In this document: piece after piece, positions 60,141 through 64,000 of the stretch
How the letters are laid out: every line of letters starts with the position of its first letter
How positions within the stretch are numbered: position 1 is the first letter of the stretch
Assembly: GCA_038501625.1 (NCBI GenBank)
Contig: JAZAYU010001126.1
Location: 1 to 64,000, forward strand
Source of the DNA: Corbicula japonica
Taxonomy: Eukaryota; Mollusca; Bivalvia; Venerida; Cyrenidae
Length of the DNA: 64,000 bases
Direction: 5' to 3'
Notes under the pieces: model-generated
Told to the model about the DNA's origin: nothing
The model's input: the letters and a program-made list of their open reading frames with translations, nothing else
The model's database searches: none
Translations under genes and position numbers: made by a program

Positions 60141-61378
60141 ATGATGATTTAAACGATCGTTTTCTTCAATTTGTCCAGTTTTGTTACTAAAAAACCAAGC
60201 ATAGCGGTCTAATAGTTTGTCTTTCAATCTAGCATTAAAATAAATTACATTACAATTACGCTGACCTTAAAAAGCTTTTGTTTTTAAATTAATCATTAAT
60301 CAAATGATGATGCAAACAAATATATAAATATAATAGAACTCAAAGTCGGTGATTATGCCACTTCAAAAAGTTCTTAGTATCAAATTTTAAATTAATATTG
60401 ATATATTTTAATATGTTGGTTAGCAATTGATGGTAAACATTTGTGTATCTTTTTTAGAAATTAAATGTGACAAATGTTTCAGTCGATCCTGATGAAACCT
60501 GTTGACAAGTATAGTAAGAATACTAAAGACTTTGTTTTATTTAGGTTACATTGGTTTGGATATACTAATTCTCTTTCCAACGGAGTAAAAAGTTGAATAT
60601 AGAGCAAAGATGAGTGTACGACGTGTTTTGTCAATATAGCCATACTCGTTGTTCACTTTGCTTCAGTTTCATTCTTTAAGAAATTCAAATTTAAAAGGCT
60701 TTTTCTCAACGCACAGAGTCTTATTATAATCAAAATTGGACCATATTGAAGCTATAGGGTTATGGTCTTATACTAGTAAACATTCGGTAAAAATATTATG
60801 TAGTTACTATACGTTTTTTAAGATGTTTATAAAAACACTTGTGATAAATCTGAGTCAATAATTGAGTACCTTGAATTGTTTACTGTATACTTCCCCTGAT
60901 TTTCACTAAGTCCGACCTCAGGGCTTGGTTGGTTGTTTTTCCTGGAAATAACCACGCACTCGCAGTTATATACAAGTATGTTAGAAATGAAATCTTTAAA
61001 AACTTCCAAAACGTCGCCAATGAACCTGCCGAGCAAAATCTTCAGAAGAACATTTTTCATGTGTTGGCATTAAGTTATAAGCTTTGAACGTATCTATATT
61101 TACTAGTGCATATATTGAAAACACGTTTTCTTATCACTTAAATGATTTAAAAAATTACTCCACATGACAGAACATAGCTAATTAAGCATTTCGCTGTCAA
61201 ATGAAGAATTATGCTTTTGCAAAATTACCTTTCAGTTATGAGATTTGTAAATTACTTTATAGTAACAAATACATATCAAAAATCACCGAATACACGTTTT
61301 CTCTCAATTTGCCCCATATCAACTCATGGCGTTTACCTGTTATCCTCGTCAGCAAAACCAGTAAACTCAATATTGTTG
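48313..61378 (-). CDS. Gene C: Gln-rich, coiled-coil, MIEAP-like protein (at least 16 exons, 5' end missing)
   Basis: Exons (minus): 61378-61337, 60941-60891, 60186-60079, 58334-58188, 57326-57225, 56365-56222, 55614-55537, 54236-54120, 53044-52976, 52777-52700, 52029-51952, 51621-51481, 51134-50933, 49987-49910, 49601-49512, 48813-48313. They give about 674 codons open throughout. The first 12 all enter with one base and leave with two, so any could be skipped or repeated without a frameshift. Order: Asn/Ser-rich disordered segments, four Gln-rich exons, Ser/Thr/Lys-rich linkers, charged coiled coil (exons 10-12), helical module with KLAEKFSELYDNAWTDAF, then CLELCWLMVIQDPP and VWPALFLEKGGALLSKGVV and a Ser-rich tail. 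The C-terminal part resembles MIEAP/SPATA18; function is inferred. One intron uses GC-AG. The start exon may lie beyond the window. Confidence 0.8.
48947..48966 (+). repeat. Poly-G tract
   Basis: An uninterrupted run of about 19 G in the last intron of gene C. A comparable poly-C run is at 24,637-24,652. Confidence 0.95.
50933..51134 (-). CDS. Gene C helical-module exon
   Basis: A 202-nt exon following the GC-AG intron. It starts SAMAGRKLTDNNPNIADL and continues RPTKLAEKFSELYDNAWTDA and EEKAVTALMTMLT. Acceptor GATTAAG|TGC, donor CTGACG|GTAAAT. It is the best conserved non-terminal exon among A, B and C. Confidence 0.85.
51481..51621 (-). CDS. Gene C coiled-coil exon with GC donor
   Basis: The 141-nt exon after GTTTCAG encodes EVEYKKSEINKKALEKDN through KEISKIRSEKIQLEKEKEEL. 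It ends CTAACAAG|GCAAGG, a GC-AG donor fitting the AG|GCAAG consensus. Locus B has GACAAG|GCAAGA at the same place. Confidence 0.8.
51952..52777 (-). CDS. Gene C exons 10 and 11: two 78-nt coil exons
   Basis: 52,777-52,700 encodes TLDAKDADMQVKLFDEND and a short charged end. 52,029-51,952 encodes KEALRRLEEKEKEIEHLNKK and IQTLER. Both are 78 nt with good GT-AG sites and together start the coiled coil. The second corresponds to the 57-nt exon 37,206-37,262 of locus B. Confidence 0.75.
52976..55614 (-). CDS. Gene C exons 7-9: Ser/Thr/Lys-rich linkers
   Basis: 55,614-55,537 (78 nt; STEDVSKVRGSRDGLDKSAS), 54,236-54,120 (117 nt; KTPEKTPRRKHISSVTIGKT) and 53,044-52,976 (69 nt; PSKAHVEKSKSDVSSLTNGN). 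All are bounded by good AG and GT sites and keep the same phase. The sequence is polar and low in hydrophobics, so probably disordered. The TPEKTPRRK cluster resembles a basic or phosphorylation-prone patch, but no specific function can be claimed. Confidence 0.7.
53149..53210 (+). repeat. SINE core fragment in a gene C intron
   Basis: 'gtgtggcggctgtaa', then a diverged 'ccttgtacat', matches the SINE core 'gtgtggcggccgtaa..ccgtacat'. A minus-strand counterpart is at 55,083-55,130 ('gctgccacacggcacaaa'). Confidence 0.55.
54640..55270 (+). repeat. 5.5-kb-type repeat plus M1 copy 6 (diverged)
   Basis: 54,840-54,930 matches 5,600-5,700 ('gccaaaggcaaaa', 'ggaagtatatc'). 55,060 has 'gataacagcactga'. 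55,135-55,265 is a diverged M1 ('cgacaagtatgaaaata', 'ggctcggtttgat'). It lies in an intron of gene C. Confidence 0.5.
56222..56365 (-). CDS. Gene C Gln-rich exon, unit 1 (144 nt)
   Basis: Acceptor ATGTTTTAG|TAACG, donor GAAAATAG|GTAAAT. Begins NESRGSEGNDNSKQQKRQ, then a Gln tract broken by Glu, Leu, Ser, Arg and Lys, and ends TKVGNTENR. Part of the ~1-kb triplicated unit. Confidence 0.75.
57225..57326 (-). CDS. Gene C Gln-rich exon, unit 2 (102 nt)
   Basis: Same boundaries as unit 1; begins NESRGCEGNDSPKQQKRQ with a much shorter Gln tract, and ends TKVGNTEKR. The repeat tract has shortened by whole codons, so the frame is kept. Confidence 0.75.
58188..58334 (-). CDS. Gene C Gln-rich exon, unit 3 (147 nt)
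   Basis: Begins NESRGSEGKDNPKQQQGQ, with the longest Gln tract and mixed CAA/CAG codons, and ends TEVGNTEKR. All splice signals are preserved. Confidence 0.75.
58984..60070. other. Gene C intron, nothing recognised
   Basis: AT-rich sequence between the triplicated array and the fourth Gln-rich exon. No exon was identified. Confidence 0.45.
60079..60186 (-). CDS. Gene C Gln-rich exon, outlying fourth copy (108 nt)
   Basis: Acceptor TTTTTTAG|TAACA, donor AAAACG|GTAAGA. Reads NKTGQIEENDRLNHHHK, nine Gln, then VIKTKDQEK. It shares the start (N.....) and phase with units 1-3 but lies outside the recent array, so it is probably the older relative. Confidence 0.72.
60891..61378 (-). CDS. Gene C most upstream exons found (51 and 42 nt)
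   Basis: 60,941-60,891 (KNNQPSPEVGLSENQG; acceptor TATTTCCAG, donor GGGGAA|GTATAC) and 61,378-61,337 (NNIEFTGFADEDNR; acceptor GTTTTTCAG, donor AACAG|GTAAAC). Both keep the one-base-in, two-bases-out phase. Such short exons are easy to see by chance, but phase and signals agree. The upstream partner is unknown. Confidence 0.5.
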
Positions 61379-62385
61379 CTGAAAAACAAGATGATCAATT
61401 ACTTAAAGAGAGGCTTGAATATGATGACAGAAATCTAGCGAAGCAGTCATTTCAATAGTCTCAACACAAACTTTACAAAAGAAGTGTAAAGTCAATATTT
61501 TCAGCAGATAACCATCATCATACTAGATCTTGTCATGTCCACGATTCATAAAAGAAAATGCAATGTCTTTCCCAAATAAATGACAACCCGATTTCTTTTT
61601 ATTGACATTCAAATCAAATCTAATATTAGCTGGCTCTTTCTTTAAATGCAAATAAGCTTCAGTTACATGCATAAATGCAATCACTTTTTTAAGTAAACAC
61701 ATGTTAATAGAGGTCTTTCACATTGTTGTGCGCATGCGTCGTACGCCACGTTAGGTACGGAAAATATTGGTTTTATCCTAAACCGACAAGTGAGGGGGCA
61801 TTTAACTGTGTCATTGCTAACAGAATGGACGGACATGATCACGGTGTCGCCTAAAAGCTTATGATAAATTATAATAATAATTGTGATGAAGCACAATAAA
61901 TTCAAGTTTTACGAATTTCCGAATATTGCAGGCTTTAAAAAGTCTGGTCGGCAAGATTTGACTGTGAAAAGCGTAAAACAATCAAAGACGTGGTTGCAAT
62001 TTTGAATCAGGAAGTCTTATATAAAAACAAAAACAATGTGGATTGCATGTTACTGTCTATTTGCCACAGACACATATATAAGCGTCTCGTGTTTTTCTGA
62101 CAAAATGCCTTTACTTCAAAAAATATATTTTATGTAACTAGATCTCCCTAAATTGGAAAAGAAAACGGATGAATTCAGCAATGTATCGCCGTTGTATTCA
62201 ACGCCCGTTAAGCGTTATTATTTTGTTTACTATTTTACTTCCTTCTAACATATGTTTAAAACTAAAATTTATTGTAATTATTCGTATATTTCTTTTATCA
62301 GTCCTGGATTAAAATTATTTTTATGTTTAATAACTAGAAATCATACTTTGAACACGACCGTGTTACTGTTAATTGTCCCTATATA

Positions 62386-62947
62386 TACTCAGCAAAAATA
62401 AAAAGTACCCACTTTTCTACCTGTGATTTTGTAAAACTAGAAAAATAAAATAGAAAATATCTTCTTTGAACAGATCTGCATTGCTGTAATCATTACAAAG
62501 AAATAAAATGTTCTTAAAAATCTGCAGTCACGACTAAGTTATCTTTCCCTTTGCTATTATTGGGGTTTTAGGAAGAAGTAAGTGATTCTAAACAATATTC
62601 ACATTTGTTGGAATTAAATCAATTTTTCCAGTTCTTCATGTCAATAAAATCACAAAAAATCATTAATAAAACAACTCGTCCTCTATAAAAAAAACGCTAG
62701 AAATCCCAAACATTTCCTATTACCTCCCTTTGAATTGAATATATAGGGGTGTTTAATCCATCATTCATTGTTATCTGATGGGCATTTGCTCAGGTTTAGG
62801 TGTGGAAGATTATGTTCACGAACAATTAAACTTAAAAACAACTGAGATTAATTAATAAAACACCTTTTGAGGTGTTCGTAATTAAATGAAAACATGTGAA
62901 TGAGAATATAAGCATAAAAAGTGGGTACTTTCTATTTTTGCTGAGTA
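62386..62947. mobile_element. Short TIR element, Tc1/mariner type (non-autonomous)
   Basis: Inverted ends TACTCAGCAAAAATA(A/G)AAAG, continuing TACCCACTTTT, at 62,386 and 62,947, each next to a TA. About 31-bp ends with one mismatch, 562 bp long, no transposase frame. TA flanks fit Tc1/mariner. Confidence 0.8.
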
Positions 62948-63716
62948 TATTTGACACAATATTCCCATTCCCATTCTGCCCAGAAAACGATGGTGACATA
63001 TTGAGGTGTGAAAACTTGTTTGATATCTGACATTTGAGGAGACTTAAAATTAATTATCTCAAATCATCAAATTGAAATACCTAAAAATTTTCACGAGTTC
63101 AGTCCCATATTTCTATAACTATAATTTGTAGCGTTGAAATGGCAGATCATGTAGTAGTTTACGTCTTATTCATGTTATTATAAACATCATTTTTTGTAAA
63201 ATCGTCAGCCATAGTCAATAGACATTAGTTTAAGTCGCATTTTATGAATATCTACGTGTTACGGGAATGATGTAGAAAGAAGATAAAATGTCCGCAGACC
63301 TCCAAAATCTCAGGATTTTATCTGAAATCTCCGAACCGTAAGGTTCTTCTCCGGATCTAAGGATTTTCAGGCAAAATCTCAGGATTTAAAAATATTGAAA
63401 AGGATAATTAATGAAACATAAATTTAACTGAATTTAGAATGGGTTTTACAATTATATTAATTAATTTTAAGAAACTTGGTCTTGGTCACGGCTCCAAAAT
63501 TTCCTGTTTATTGAGAGATTACGTGATAGTGACACGATGCCTCGGGCACACATGTACACAACAGCTAAGTGTCATAAAACTAAACTCGGACCTGAATATC
63601 GCAGTTCCGTTCATTTGTTTTGGTCCATGGTCATTGTGATTTTAAACAGAAATCAAAATATTATATTTCAAAACCTTCAGCGACAACAATTACCAACTTC
63701 AACATCAAAATAGTTT

Positions 63717-63902
63717 TTATTTAAAGAAACAAAACAAAAAACTCTCTGGATTTTTTTTGAATAGTTTTGGTTGGCCTGCCGTCCGGCAATATTCGTTTGG
63801 TTCAATCAATTTAACGATTTCTCGGGTTGTAGCTGGAATCATCCTATTATGTAAATACGTAATATTTGTTCTCAAAAGCAAAACACGCAAAACACATATC
63901 AA
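63717..63902 (-). pseudogene. Possible transposase helix-turn-helix fragment
   Basis: The frame MIPATTREIVKLIEPNEYCR, then TAGQPKLFKK, loosely resembles the N-terminal DNA-binding domain of Tc1-like transposases (T..IV......G......GRPR). It has no catalytic region. The similarity is weak and could be chance. Confidence 0.22.
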
Positions 63903-64000
63903 CCTAGTCGCCGACGAGCTACATAAGAATATAAAATTTTATTTCTCATTCCACTATAAATTATAGCGTTACAAAAAAAATGCCGTAAAATGTTCGATAA

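Larger units (their letters stand above)
61400..64000. other. Upstream of known gene C exons; no start exon found
   Basis: Two overlapping plus-strand frames (61,201-61,458) and a minus-strand frame with several Cys (61,681-61,905) have no support beyond being open. The gene C first exon may lie here or beyond the window. A TIR element at 62,386-62,947 is listed separately. Confidence 0.35.

Overview
The window is AT-rich, intron-rich eukaryotic nuclear DNA with no bacterial gene organisation. The best guess is a bivalve mollusc. The reasons are a multicopy gene family whose C-terminal region resembles mitochondria-eating protein (MIEAP/SPATA18), B-box zinc-finger coding sequence, Penelope-like and mariner elements, tRNA-derived SINE arrays, and tandem repeats carrying the 'caaggtcaaggtcac' motif common in bivalve genomes. 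This is an inference from sequence character; no database search was possible.

Three paralogous multi-exon loci make up the recognisable gene content. Gene A (minus, about 16.5 to 8.2 kb) joins seven exons in consistent phase into a predicted 326-residue protein: B-box zinc finger, coiled coil, helical module, and a MIEAP-like C-terminal domain. Locus B (plus, 34.0-39.85 kb) is a clearly broken copy with two frameshifts, two in-frame stops and a damaged splice acceptor. Gene C (minus, about 61.4 to 48.3 kb, 5' end not found) is an apparently intact close relative of B. In C the N-terminal half is built from many small exons, all starting and ending in the same phase. Four of these encode Gln-rich tracts, and three of the four lie in a tandem array of ~1-kb units. 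B and C are in inverted, tail-to-tail orientation. All three share exon boundaries for the helical module, a 78-nt coiled exon and the terminal exon.

The rest is largely repeats. A hAT element at 2.0-3.3 kb has perfect 8-bp target duplications. Two mariner remnants (8.6-9.8 and 18.7-20.1 kb) keep terminal repeats and N-terminal transposase traces; the second interrupts a segment whose empty-site paralogue lies at 40.9-41.3 kb. There are three Penelope-like fragments, LINE reverse-transcriptase debris (6.1 and 47.1 kb), tRNA-like SINE repeats (one interrupted by an element rich in CGACGTCG), a six-copy family always in one orientation, a ~80-bp-arm palindrome at 30.2 kb, and a composite tandem-repeat block at 30.4-32.0 kb.

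A possible second, unrelated plus-strand gene ends at 46.96 kb; two in-frame exons with good splice sites support it, but I do not recognise the product. No rRNA gene, functional tRNA gene or CRISPR array was seen. Promoters could not be placed with confidence.
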